Shown: positions 46,313 to 57,045 of the stretch, in pieces
Layout: the number at the start of each line of letters is the position of its first letter
How positions within the stretch are numbered: the stretch's first letter is position 1
Assembly: GCA_963930775.1 (NCBI GenBank)
Contig: OZ005699.1
Span: 9,197,501 to 9,261,500 of the forward strand
DNA: 64,000 nt
Origin: Cliona cf. orientalis
Lineage: Eukaryota; Porifera; Demospongiae; Clionaida; Clionaidae
Direction of reading: 5' to 3'
Translations under genes and position numbers: made by a program
Notes under the pieces: model-generated
The model's input: only the letters and a program-made list of their open reading frames with translations
The model's database searches: none
Told to the model about the DNA's origin: nothing

Positions 46313-49300
46313 ATGATGTCTCAATTTTGGCTACTCTTGGTTGCTATTGTCCACTGCCCAATCTTCTCTACCGCTGTAAATGCTGAGTTGGCATTTGTGA
46401 GGCCAAACTCAAGTGTGTCATGTACTAGTCCTCATCAGCGACCGTGTCTGACCTTCAACGAGTATGCACAGCAAGTCGACCAGTACTTTGTTGATAACAC
46501 CACTTTCCTCTTCCTGCCCGGCACCCATGAGCTGGATGCTCCACTCAATCTGAAGGATCTTTTAAATGTATCATTTGCTCCATTGAATGATCTTGATGCT
46601 CAAATACTTCTCAGTCCGTCAGCTAACATCACATGGACTAACTGTGAGAATATTGAGATTAGTGGCTTTGTTTTTATTCTCAGTGGGCAGCTTACTTTCC
46701 TATCAGAATCTGATATATATGACCTCGTTTCAACAGAGTTAATTTTTCAAGGAACAACTGCCTTTCTTACCAACCTGACCCTGATTGGAAATGGTACCAG
46801 ATTGTTTGCATTTTGTAATTCTAGTGATATACAAATTGGAGACCTGGAGGTAACAGGTACCAAAGCTGCATTAATTGAGGCAATTTATAGTTCTGTTGCT
46901 TTCTATGGACAAAATTCTTTTAACAGCCTCATGATCAATAATGTTTCAGATGGTGGATTTGTAATGTTTCTTTATGCTTGCCATTATAACTTCTCTGGGA
47001 ACATTTCATTTTTCAATAGTACTTTTATAAATGCAATTTATTTAGTTTATCCCGATGATAATGTTATTTCCGGAAATCTTTCGTTTATTAGCAACACATG
47101 CACACTCAACATCGGTGTAATTGTTTTCAGTGGTGGCACAAACATCATCAATATTTCTGGAAATATCTTATTTGTTAATAATGCTGTCCCCCAAGGCGGA
47201 AATTTAATTCAATTTTATGATGCTATTTGTTACATCTCTGGAAATATCTCATTCCTTCAGAATGATATATATTCAGAGTTGCAGGATATTGATTTTGATA
47301 GTGGTGCACCAATTCTCTCTTGCAATTCTATGCTCTTCATCAGTGGTGTTGCTTTATTTGTACGTAATCGAGCTGTAGCCCAAGGCAAAGATACATCTGG
47401 GGGAGCTATATATGCAGTATCCCAGAGTAGAGTGATATTTGAAGAAACATCCAGTGTATCATTTATTGAAAACTCTGCTGCATCATACGGAGGAGCAATA
47501 TACATGATGCAATCTAGTCTAATAATGAATGGTAGAGTCTTGTTTGATAGTAACTTTGCTGGTCTTGGAGGTGGAGCTATAGCAATCAACAATGCACAGC
47601 CAAATTATTTACCGTCTATAATATCAGTGATCATTTGCAGTGGAAAAAGCATCATCTTTCGAAACAACACCAGCCATGGATCTGGTGGTGCCATTTATGC
47701 CATGAATCAGTATCAGTTAGTCTCTGATATTATAGTTGGGCTAAAAGATGTCCGGTTTGAAGGAAATTCTGCAACACTTGATGGAGGAGCTGCTTATTTG
47801 TTCAATAGTGTCATCAACATGACGGGTACCATTGATTTTAATCAAAATTCTGCCCAGAGGGGAGGAGCAATGGCCTTCACTGGTGATTACTTTAGTAGAT
47901 TGAGATTGATCGATCCTCTTACAGCTAACTTCACAAACAATTCAGCAAGTTTGAGTGGTGGAGTAATTTTCTTTCAAGATAACACTTCTTTTGGTCAAGT
48001 ATGTTTAAGCCATTTTAATACGCTACTAGAGTGCTTCATAGTATTCAGTTCTGAAGTCAACATCAGCCTCAACTTTGATGATAACAGTGCAACTACTGGA
48101 AAAATATTCTACGGGGGATACCTTGGCGCATGTACACCCTCTGTGAATGGCACACATTTGTATAGTGAAAGAATACTGGATACAATTGCAAGCATATCAA
48201 ACGTACATGTTAATGTTAGTAATCCAAAGGAAGATGTATCAAATGTTTCATCTGACCCGATTCAAGTATGCATTTGCAAGAGTAGCTATAGGATATGTGA
48301 TGGTACAGAAATTGTGACGATAAGAGGGAAAGGTTTCCCACTACGGGTCGTAGTGGTTGGAATAGATGGAAGACCCATTTTCCGTTCAGCTGTGAGGATC
48401 TCTCTGGACAGTGGTACTCTAGTCTCTGCTGCTCAACGTGTACAGCCCATTGGAAATGGATGCACTGACATTTCATATGGTTTGTTTGCAGAAAATGATA
48501 CCACAGTAATCTTATTCCCAGATAATGGTGCCTGTAGAGACTTAGGAATTGCTCGTACAATAGTAAGGGTCACGTTTCTTCCTTGCCCCAATGGATTTGA
48601 TCTAAGTGTTGATAAATGCGTTTGTGACAAAAGATTACAACGTTTTAATGCCTCTTGTAATGTGAATGACAATTCAATTATTATAAGGACTTCGACCTCA
48701 TATTGGTTGTGGATTGGTGCACTTTATGAGAATAATAGCAATGAATCTACTTATGAGGGACTAATTCTACATTCTGGCTGTCCATTTGACTACTGTGTTG
48801 ATCGCCCTGTGCCTATCACACTGGATAATCTTGACATCCAGTGTAACCACAATCATTCTGGAACTCTGTGTGGCTCCTGTAAGGAAGGCTACAGCATAGC
48901 CTTAGGCAATCTGCACTGTCTACCTTGTAGCAACGACTACCTTGCCCTTATTCTGCCCTTTGCCCTTGCTGGAATAGCACTGGTGATTGTTCTTTTGCTG
49001 CTCCGACTAACAGTATCAGCAGGAACAATCAATGGCCTTATCTTTTACGCTAACATCGTTCAAGCAAATACTTCATTCTTCTTTCCAGCTGGGGAATCAA
49101 ATATTTTGACTGTCTTCATAGCTTGGCTGAACCTTGACCTTGGAATAGAGACCTGCTTCTACGATGGTATGACCGTATATGCCTACACATGGCTCCAGTT
49201 TGTATTCCCATTCTATGTCTGGTTTCTGATTGGACTGATTATTGTGGCGACTCACTATTCAAGGAAATTTACTAAAATATTTGGCCGTAATCCTGTGACA

Positions 49301-50113
49301 GCGCTTGCTACACTCTTTCTCCTCTCATACTCAAAACTTCATCGTGCAATTATTGATACATATTCTGCTGCTCTTCTGGAGTATCCTGATAACAATTACA
49401 AATATGTGTGGTTTTTCAATGGAAATATGGCTTATGGAAATGCTGAACATGCTATATTGGTTACATTTGCAACTCTAGTTTTAGTATTTCTGTTCAGTCC
49501 TTACACTTTACTTCTTTTCTTTGCTCAGTGGCTCCAGGCTCTCTCTCACTGGCGCATCTTCTCTTGGCTCAACAAGATCAAACCGTTCATCGATACTTAC
49601 CACGCTCCTTACAAGAAGCAGACACGCTACTGGACTGGGCTGCTCCTCTTTATGCGTGTTTCACTTTTTGTCTTTGATGCTATTAACAGTGAATTCATCC
49701 CAATTGTGATATCCTCAATAACAGTTATTCTCATGTCTTTGGCCTGGATGCATATGGGAGTTTACGAAAATTATTTTAATAACATCCTGGAAGCTTTCTT
49801 TATTGCTAATCTTTGTATGTTTGCAACAGCTACCTACTATGTTCAGACAAACCGGACTCAGGCTGTTATTGCTAACATTTTTGTTGGATTTGCTTTTGCT
49901 GCGTTTGTTTGTATTTTGCTATTTCATGTCTACCTGATCCTCCGTGAGACTGCTATGTGGAAGGAAATGCCAAAACCTAATATTAAGAAGTATTTCATAC
50001 ACAGACTGAAGAAAGAAAATAAAGATCAGCCACCTTGTGAAGAGAGTTTCCAACTGCCAACCAAAAGTACTGTTACAGTAACAGTTGATCTGCGTGAACC
50101 ACTGCTGGACTAA
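46313..50113 (+). CDS. B6: Pmp-like beta-helix multi-pass membrane protein, type B
   Basis: Intact 1266-residue frame from MMSQFWLLLVAIVHCP (46316 is an alternative Met); the signal peptide ends near VNAELAF. Modules are as in B5: RPCLTFNEYAQ leader, degenerate beta-helix with FENS or FRNNTSHGSGGAIYAM repeats, Cys-rich collar (CPFDYC, LCGSC, CLPC), membrane domain from about residue 876 and a tail ending DLREPLLD. The membrane domain contains LSYSKLHRAIID and YAPYKKQTRYWTGL-like loop sequence. It is divergent from the mannosidase and nearly identical to B9, its copy about 12.3 kb downstream. Function inferred as surface receptor. Confidence 0.9.
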   Translation: MMSQFWLLLVAIVHCPIFSTAVNAELAFVRPNSSVSCTSPHQRPCLTFNEYAQQVDQYFVDNTTFLFLPGTHELDAPLNLKDLLNVSFAPLNDLDAQILLSPSANITWTNCENIEISGFVFILSGQLTFLSESDIYDLVSTELIFQGTTAFLTNLTLIGNGTRLFAFCNSSDIQIGDLEVTGTKAALIEAIYSSVAFYGQNSFNSLMINNVSDGGFVMFLYACHYNFSGNISFFNSTFINAIYLVYPDDNVISGNLSFISNTCTLNIGVIVFSGGTNIINISGNILFVNNAVPQGGNLIQFYDAICYISGNISFLQNDIYSELQDIDFDSGAPILSCNSMLFISGVALFVRNRAVAQGKDTSGGAIYAVSQSRVIFEETSSVSFIENSAASYGGAIYMMQSSLIMNGRVLFDSNFAGLGGGAIAINNAQPNYLPSIISVIICSGKSIIFRNNTSHGSGGAIYAMNQYQLVSDIIVGLKDVRFEGNSATLDGGAAYLFNSVINMTGTIDFNQNSAQRGGAMAFTGDYFSRLRLIDPLTANFTNNSASLSGGVIFFQDNTSFGQVCLSHFNTLLECFIVFSSEVNISLNFDDNSATTGKIFYGGYLGACTPSVNGTHLYSERILDTIASISNVHVNVSNPKEDVSNVSSDPIQVCICKSSYRICDGTEIVTIRGKGFPLRVVVVGIDGRPIFRSAVRISLDSGTLVSAAQRVQPIGNGCTDISYGLFAENDTTVILFPDNGACRDLGIARTIVRVTFLPCPNGFDLSVDKCVCDKRLQRFNASCNVNDNSIIIRTSTSYWLWIGALYENNSNESTYEGLILHSGCPFDYCVDRPVPITLDNLDIQCNHNHSGTLCGSCKEGYSIALGNLHCLPCSNDYLALILPFALAGIALVIVLLLLRLTVSAGTINGLIFYANIVQANTSFFFPAGESNILTVFIAWLNLDLGIETCFYDGMTVYAYTWLQFVFPFYVWFLIGLIIVATHYSRKFTKIFGRNPVTALATLFLLSYSKLHRAIIDTYSAALLEYPDNNYKYVWFFNGNMAYGNAEHAILVTFATLVLVFLFSPYTLLLFFAQWLQALSHWRIFSWLNKIKPFIDTYHAPYKKQTRYWTGLLLFMRVSLFVFDAINSEFIPIVISSITVILMSLAWMHMGVYENYFNNILEAFFIANLCMFATATYYVQTNRTQAVIANIFVGFAFAAFVCILLFHVYLILRETAMWKEMPKPNIKKYFIHRLKKENKDQPPCEESFQLPTKSTVTVTVDLREPLLD

Positions 50114-51092
50114 TAGTCGTTACAGTATAGTATGTTATTCTAGTTTGGTAAATAATGATATTATCATAGTTAACCCACCATGATTTTCAATTGAGTTTTA
50201 TTGGAGATACCATAATACTTAACTTTCTTGTTTAATGTGCACAAGTCATATTATTTTAATTGTTACATTTGTGGTTGACCCAATGTTCAAGTTGTGTGTT
50301 TGTATTTTGGCAACTGGCTAGTCTTGTGAGTCTATGAAACCTAACACCAATTTCAAATGTATAAAAGGAAAGGGTATAAAAAAATGCAGCAGCAGCTACT
50401 AGACTAAGTAGATGATGATTGAGATATCCTTCCAGGAGGTTCACCAACCCAGATCACTGTTAGAATCATGCTTGAATATTACAAACTAGCTGTAGCTTTT
50501 TTTTTCAATAGTTTTAATAATTATCATTGTTTAACCTCAGCATCATGATGTTATTCTGCTGAATGTTAATAAGGTTTTGAGTGCTACAGTAGTTGTGTGC
50601 ACATTCCTATATAGCTAGCAGTTACATGTACATGGTCACGGATAATAATACTACTTTTAAGCAAGCATTATCTAAATTCATAAGCAAGTCCTGGTCACGA
50701 GCTGGTGCGTGACAATCTAATTATACTTGTACCATGGTTGTAACATTCTGACCAATCAGATTGATTCATAGGAGGTGTATAAATCCCGTAGAGACCTCCA
50801 CCTCGTGATGTAACCTATACAAAGACCATTGTATACCATACAAACAAGTTTCATTATCACAATAATCTGGTCACGAGTTGGTGTACATGTATGATAATCA
50901 TAATTATACAAAGACCATTGCATACTAAGTTTCTTAAATACATTGTCACAATAATCTATCACTCCAAATAATTATTAACCTCTACCACATGATGCATATG
51001 ACTTATTATATAGCTCATTGACAATGAATAATTATATCTGTTCTGAGCTAGCAATGCTTTACTATTGCAGGGGAAAATAAGGTTTTCTAGCG
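50114..51092 (+). other. Spacer B6-B7
   Basis: No gene seen. The first 700 bp resemble the 3' flanks of B7 and B9 (ttggagataccataatactt, then words around cacaaccaattgtggttgaccca). Words such as tcctggtcacgagctggtg recur further on in the other spacers. It ends with an acceptor-like actattgcag at 51061-51070, 22 bp before the B7 start, which suggests a 5' untranslated exon. Confidence 0.5.
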
Positions 51093-54000
51093 ATGGCTCC
51101 ACAACTCTCATTTTGGCTACTCTTGGTCGCTGTCGTCCACTCCCTAGTCTTCCCTGCTGCTGTAAATGCTGAGTTGGCATTTGTGAGGCCAAACTCAAGT
51201 ATGTTGTGTGCTAGTCCTGAGCAGCGACCTTGTCTGACCTTCAACGAGTATGCAGAACAAGTTGACCAGTACTTTGTTGATAACACCACTTTCCTCTTCC
51301 TGCCCGGCACCCATGAGCTGGATGCTCCACTCGACCTGAAGGATCTTTCAAATGTATCATTTGCTCCATTGAATGATCTTGATGCTCAAATACTTCTCAG
51401 TCCGTCAGCTAACATCACATGGACAAACTGTGAGGATATTGAGATTATTGGCTTTGTTTTTATTCTCAGTGGGCAGCTTAAATTCCTATCAGAATCTGGT
51501 GCATTTAACCTCGTTTCAACAGAGTTAATTTTTCAAGGAACAACTGCCTTTTTTACCAACCTGACCCTGATTGGAAATGGTACCAGAAGGTTTGCATTAT
51601 GTAATTATAGTGATATACAAATTGGAGACCTGGAGGCAATAGGTACCAAAGCTACATTAATTGCGGCCACTTATAGTTCTGTTGCTTCCTATGGACAAAT
51701 TTTGTTCGATGGCCTCATGTTCAATGATGCTTCAGATTATGGTGACTTCGTAATGGGTCTTTTTGCATGCCATTATAACTTCTCCGGGAACATTTCATTT
51801 GTTAATAGTACTCTTGTGGCCGCAATTGAAACGTATCAGGCTTTTTCTTTTTCTGACAGTAATATTATTTCTGGAAATATTTCATTTGTTAACAATACAT
51901 TCAAAGAAGGGATAGCCCTTGCAATTTGTTTCACTAATAATAGCACAAACATAATTTCTGGAAATATGTTATTTGTTAACAATGCTCTCCCCCAAGGAGG
52001 AAGTTTAATTGAACTATATTATGGGGCTATTTGTTACATCTCTGGAAATATCTCATTCCTTCAGAATTATATATATTATACAGATTCTGATAACTCTGTT
52101 GATTTTGATAGTGGTGCCCCAATTCTTATCTTTTCTAACTCTACGATTTTCATCAGTGGTGTTGCTATATTTGTGCGTAATCGAGCTGTAGCCCAAGGCA
52201 AAGATACGCCTGGGGGAGCTATATATGCAATAGACCAGAGTAGAGTGATATTTGAAGAAATTTCCAATGTATCATTTATTGAAAACTCTGCTGCATCATA
52301 CGGAGGAGCAATATACATGATGCACTCTAATCTAATAATGAACGGTAGAGTCTTGTTTGAAAGTAACTTTGCTGGTGTTGGAGGTGGAGCTATAGCGATC
52401 AACAATCCACAGCCAACTTATGATGATACACTATCTATATCTAATTCAGTGATCAATTGCAGTGGAAAAAGCATCATCTTTCGAAACAACACCAGCCATG
52501 GATCTGGTGGTGCCATTTATGCCAGGAATCAGTATTTAGTCTCTAGTATTACAGTTGGGCTAAAAGATGTCCGGTTTGAAAGAAATACTGCAACACTGGA
52601 TGGGGGGGCTGCTTATTCATTCAACAGTGTCATCTATATGACTGGTACTATGGATTTTAATCAAAATTCTGCCCAGAGGGGAGGAGCAATGGTCTTAAGT
52701 GGTGATTACTTTAGTAGATTGAGATTGATCGATCCTCTTACAGCTAACTTCACAAACAATTCAGCAATTTTGAGTGGTGGAGTAATTTTCTTTCAAGATA
52801 ACACTTCTTTTGGTCAAATATGTTTCAGCAGTTTTAATGCACAGCAAGAGTGCTTTATAGAGCTGAATTCTAGAGCCAACATCAGCCTCAACTTTGATGA
52901 TAACAGTGCAACTACCGGAAAAATATTGTATGGGGGATACCTTGGCGCATGTACACCCTCTGTGAACGGTATACATTTGTATGGTGAAAGAATGCTGGAT
53001 ATAATTGCAAGCATATCAAACGTACATGTTAATGTTAGTAATCCGAAGGAAGATGTATCAAATGTTTCATCTGACCCGATTCAAGTATGCATTTGCAAAA
53101 GTGGCAGAAGGATATGTAATAGTACAGAAATTTTGACAATAAGGGGGAAATTTTTCCCACTACAGGTCGTAGTGGTTGGAATAGATAGAAGATCCATTTT
53201 CCATTCAGCTGTGAGGATCTCTCTGGACAGTGGTACTCTAGTCTCTGCTGCTCAACGTGTACAACCGATTGGAAATGGATGCACTGACATTTCATATGGT
53301 TTGTTTGCAGAAAATAATACCAACATAACCTTATTCCCAGATAATGGTGCCTGTAGAGACTATGGAATTGCCCGTACAATAGTAAGTATCACCTTTCTTC
53401 CTTGCCCCAATGGATTTGAACTAGATGATTATAAAATTGAATGTGTTTGTGATAAAAGGCTTCAACATTTCAATGCACTTTGTAATGTAAATGATAACTC
53501 AATAAGAAGGACTTCGACCTCAAATCGTTTTTGGTTGGGTGTGCTATATAAAAATGATAGCAATGAGTCTACTTATCAGGGACTCATCCTTCACACTGGC
53601 TGCCCATTTGACTTCTGTGTTGACTACCCTGTGCCTATCACATTGGATAATCTCGACATCCAATGTAACCACAATCATTCTGGAACTCTGTGTGGCTCCT
53701 GTGAGGAAGGCTACAGCATAGCCTTAGGCAATCTGCACTGTCTACCTTGTAGCAACAACACTCTCGCCCTTAAAATTATTCTGCCCTTTGCCCTCGCTGG
53801 AATAGCACTGGTGGCTCTCCTTTTGCTGCTCCAACTGACAGTATCAGCAGGAACAATCAATGGCCTTATCTTTTATGCTAACATCATTCAAGCAAATACT
53901 TGGTTCTTCTTTCCAGCTGGGGAATCAAATATTCTGACAGTCTTCATAGCTTGGCTGAACCTTGACCTTGGAATGGAGACCTGCTTCTACGATGGTATGA

Positions 54001-54920
54001 CCATGTATACTTATGCATGGCTCCAGTTTGTATTCCCATTCTACGTCTGGTTTCTGATTGGACTGATTATTGTGGCGACCCACTATTCAATCAAATTAAC
54101 TAAAATATTTGGCCGTAATCCTGTGACAGCCCTTGCTACACTCTTTCTCCTCTCATACTCAAAACTTCATCGTGCAATTATTGGTACATTATCTTTTGCT
54201 GTGCTGGAGTATCCTGATAATAATTACAAAAATGTGTGGTTTTTCAATGGAGATATGGCTTATGGAAGTGCTGAACATACTATATTGTTTATATTTGCAG
54301 TTCTAGTTTTAGTATTTCTGTTCGTTCCTTACACTTTACTTCTTTTCTTTGCTCAGTGGCTCCAGGCTCTCTCTCACTGGCGCATCTTCTCTTGGCTCAA
54401 CAAGATCAAACCGTTCATCGACACTTACCATGCTCCTTACAAGAAGCAGACACGCTACTGGACTGGGCTGCTCCTCTTTGTGCGCCTTTTTCTTTTTGCC
54501 TTTGATGCTATTAACAGGAGATTAATCCCTGTTGTGATAACGTCAATAACAGTTGTTCTCACATTTTTGGCCTGGATGCATAATATGGGAATTTATGAAA
54601 ACTATTTTAATAATATCCTGGAAGCTTTCTTCATCGCTAACCTTTGTATATTTGCAGCAGCTACCTACTATGTTCAGACGAATGATCTTAGCCGGGCTGT
54701 TACTGCTAACATTTTTGTTGGACTTGCTTTTGCTGTGTTTGTTTGTATTTTGCTATTTCATGTCTACCTGATCCTCCGTGAGACTGCCGTGTGGAAGAAA
54801 ATACTGAAGCCTAACGCTAAAAACTATAAGGAAGAAAATGAAGATCAGCCTCCTCGTGAACGGAGTCCCCTACTACCAACCAAAAGTACTGTTGAGCTGA
54901 GTGAACCACTGGAGGACTAA
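51093..54920 (+). CDS. B7: Pmp-like beta-helix multi-pass membrane protein, type B
   Basis: Intact 1275-residue frame starting MAPQLSFWLLLVAVVHSL, so it belongs with B8 and B10 (MALQLSFW) by its signal peptide, while B5, B6 and B9 start MMS. Leader RPCLTFNEYAEQ, degenerate beta-helix with GGAIY motifs, Cys-rich collar (CPFDFC, LCGSC, CLPC), about ten membrane segments from residue 890, tail ending ELSEPLED. No lesion seen. It lies in tandem 980 bp behind B6. The tail lacks the final EPLL of the other B genes. Function inferred as surface receptor. Confidence 0.9.
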   Translation: MAPQLSFWLLLVAVVHSLVFPAAVNAELAFVRPNSSMLCASPEQRPCLTFNEYAEQVDQYFVDNTTFLFLPGTHELDAPLDLKDLSNVSFAPLNDLDAQILLSPSANITWTNCEDIEIIGFVFILSGQLKFLSESGAFNLVSTELIFQGTTAFFTNLTLIGNGTRRFALCNYSDIQIGDLEAIGTKATLIAATYSSVASYGQILFDGLMFNDASDYGDFVMGLFACHYNFSGNISFVNSTLVAAIETYQAFSFSDSNIISGNISFVNNTFKEGIALAICFTNNSTNIISGNMLFVNNALPQGGSLIELYYGAICYISGNISFLQNYIYYTDSDNSVDFDSGAPILIFSNSTIFISGVAIFVRNRAVAQGKDTPGGAIYAIDQSRVIFEEISNVSFIENSAASYGGAIYMMHSNLIMNGRVLFESNFAGVGGGAIAINNPQPTYDDTLSISNSVINCSGKSIIFRNNTSHGSGGAIYARNQYLVSSITVGLKDVRFERNTATLDGGAAYSFNSVIYMTGTMDFNQNSAQRGGAMVLSGDYFSRLRLIDPLTANFTNNSAILSGGVIFFQDNTSFGQICFSSFNAQQECFIELNSRANISLNFDDNSATTGKILYGGYLGACTPSVNGIHLYGERMLDIIASISNVHVNVSNPKEDVSNVSSDPIQVCICKSGRRICNSTEILTIRGKFFPLQVVVVGIDRRSIFHSAVRISLDSGTLVSAAQRVQPIGNGCTDISYGLFAENNTNITLFPDNGACRDYGIARTIVSITFLPCPNGFELDDYKIECVCDKRLQHFNALCNVNDNSIRRTSTSNRFWLGVLYKNDSNESTYQGLILHTGCPFDFCVDYPVPITLDNLDIQCNHNHSGTLCGSCEEGYSIALGNLHCLPCSNNTLALKIILPFALAGIALVALLLLLQLTVSAGTINGLIFYANIIQANTWFFFPAGESNILTVFIAWLNLDLGMETCFYDGMTMYTYAWLQFVFPFYVWFLIGLIIVATHYSIKLTKIFGRNPVTALATLFLLSYSKLHRAIIGTLSFAVLEYPDNNYKNVWFFNGDMAYGSAEHTILFIFAVLVLVFLFVPYTLLLFFAQWLQALSHWRIFSWLNKIKPFIDTYHAPYKKQTRYWTGLLLFVRLFLFAFDAINRRLIPVVITSITVVLTFLAWMHNMGIYENYFNNILEAFFIANLCIFAAATYYVQTNDLSRAVTANIFVGLAFAVFVCILLFHVYLILRETAVWKKILKPNAKNYKEENEDQPPRERSPLLPTKSTVELSEPLED

Positions 54921-55408
54921 TAGTCGTTAGAATATTGCGTGTTATTCTAGTTTGTTAAACAATGATGTCATAATTAACCTGGTTTTCAATTGAGTTTTAT
55001 TGGAGACACCATAATACTTTCTTGTTTAATAATAATTATTATGCATAAGTCATAATAATAATATTATTTTAATTATTATAATATTTTGTGGTTGATCCAA
55101 TGTTCAAGTTGTGTGTTTGTATTTTAGCAGCTTGTGAGTCTGCTCCTACGAAACCTAACACCAATTTCAAATGTATAAAAGGAAAGAGTATAAAAGATTG
55201 CAGCAGCAGCTACTAGCAGGTGATGCCTTCCAGGAGATTCACCGACCCAAACCACTGTTAGAATCACTGCTTGAATATACTATACTATAAACTAGCTGTA
55301 GCTTTTTTTTAAGTCGGCAGTTTTAGTAACTATTATCATTCAAGGATTGTTTAACCTCGATCTGCATGTTATTCTGCTGAATGTTAATAAGGTTTTGAGT
55401 GTTACAGT

Positions 55409-55670
55409 AGTTGTGTGCACATTCCTACTTTTAAGCAAGCATGCATTGTCTAAATTCACTTCATTACAAGCAAGTCATGCACGGTCACGAGCTGGTGTGT
55501 GACAATCTAATTATATATATAGTTGTGTGCACATTCCTATAGCTAGCAGTTACATGTACATGGTCACGGATAATAATACTACTTTTGAGCAAGCATTGTC
55601 TAAATTCACTTCATTACAAGCCACAAGTCCTGGTCACGAGCTGGTGCGTGACAATCTAATTATATATAAA
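55409..55670. repeat. Tandem duplication in the B7-B8 spacer
   Basis: agttgtgtgcacattcct at 55409 recurs at 55521; both copies continue through ctaaattcacttcattacaa and ggtcacgagctggtg. The second copy carries about 45 extra bp (agctagcagttacatgtacatgg region). Single copies occur behind B6 and B9. Confidence 0.8.
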
Positions 55671-56106
55671 CTTAAAAAATTAATAATGCATTATCACACT
55701 AATGATAATCTATCACTCCAAATTAACTCTACCACATGATGCAAGTCCAGACCTATGCTCATAACGTCACAGCATTTCAGCATAGATTTCAACACTGAAA
55801 CTCTGATTCTGCTCCATTAATTTCAGCCTACACATTCGATATTCACTCGTATTCTACAGTGCTAGCTATATCTTCATGGATTCATTGCATACCTGTATAG
55901 CTATATACTTCTTTGACAGTTTCTTCCTTGCCTGCAGCTACATGTACACTTTTAGCTATGACACAGCTGTCACACTGCTAGGGGCCATGCTGGAAGCAAG
56001 TCTAGACTTGTTCAACCACAAGGATGCATAATCACAACCGTCTAACTTATAAAGCTGACAATGCAGTTGTAAAACGTCATGCATGGGATATGGACCAGGA
56101 CCCTCT

Positions 56107-56121
56107 ACGTCATAATGACGT
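56107..56121. promoter_or_regulatory. CRE-like palindrome upstream of B8
   Basis: acgtcataatgacgt, a perfect inverted pair of TGACGT half-sites separated by one base, 60 bp before the B8 start. It is conserved at the same place upstream of B10. bZIP binding is inferred from the half-site only. Confidence 0.45.
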
Positions 56122-56180
56122 TAATTTTTCCACAAGGACTTTGGACAAGCCCTTACTCAGATTGCAGAGCTTTTCTAGCG

Positions 56181-57045
56181 ATGGCTCTACAACTCTCATT
56201 TTGGTTACTCTTGGTCGCTGTCGTCCACTCCCAAGTCTTCTCTGCTGCTGTAAATGCTGAGCTGGCATTTGTGAAGCCAAACTCAAGTGTGTCGTGTACT
56301 AGTTCTCAGCAGCGACCGTGTCTGACCTTCAACGAGTATGCACAGCAAGTCGACCAGTACTTTGTTGATAACACCACTTTCCTCTTCTTGCCCGGCACCC
56401 ATGAGCTGGATGCTCCACTCAACCTGAAGGATCTTTCAAATGTATCATTTGCTCCATCAGTGAATGATCTTGATGCTCAAATACTTCTCAGTCCGTCAGC
56501 TAACATCACATGGACAAATCGTGAGGACATTGAGATTAGTGGCTTTGTTTTTATTCTCAGTGGACAGTTTAGTGTCCTTTCAAATAGTTACACAGAGCTA
56601 GTTTTTCACAATACTTCTGCTGTATCAGAGCTCCAATTCTGTATGCATCTGGAAGTGTTATCACATTCTATGGACATAATACCATTTCCAATTGCAATAT
56701 CACAGTAAATTTTACAATGATATATTATACCTCGTTCGGCACTTTGAAATCACCGTTGGCCATATATAGTCTAATTCAGTTAGACTTTGGATCTTCTAGT
56801 TACATCCATGGAAATATCTTGTTCGCTCAGAATAATATTACGTATCTAAATTCAAATCCGCAGTCAATAGTTGAAGGTGGCGGAACGGCAGTTTCTGTTG
56901 GGTCTAATTCCCTGCTGGTTGTCAGTGGTACGGCTTCATTTGTACGGAATCAACTTCTCTTGAGATCTAGACAGACTAATATTATTGCTAGTGGTGGAGC
57001 TCTATTCGCAAGAAGTGGGAGTAAAGTGATATTTGAAGAATATTG
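56181..57045 (+). pseudogene. B8: truncated type B gene fused to a mannosidase fragment
   Basis: Starts MALQLSFWLLLVAVVHSQ with an intact leader for about 130 residues, except that the conserved Cys of WTNCEDIEI is Arg. The frame then breaks, with a stop at 56706-56708, and resumes in another frame from 56717 with beta-helix-like sequence (SSYIHGNILFAQNN, then IASGGALFARSGSKVIFEE). At about 57045 type B sequence ends abruptly and opposite-strand mannosidase exon 1 begins. No collar or membrane domain follows. The early part is closest to B10 (both have QFSVLSNSYTELV), so B10 is its likely intact relative. Confidence 0.8.

Larger units (their letters stand above)
54921..56180 (+). other. Spacer B7-B8
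   Basis: No gene seen. The first part is the type B 3' flank and the last 440 bp match the region upstream of B10 (63120-63575). It contains a tandem duplication at 55409-55670, a CRE-like palindrome at 56107-56121 and an acceptor-like attgcag at 56161-56167. Confidence 0.55.
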
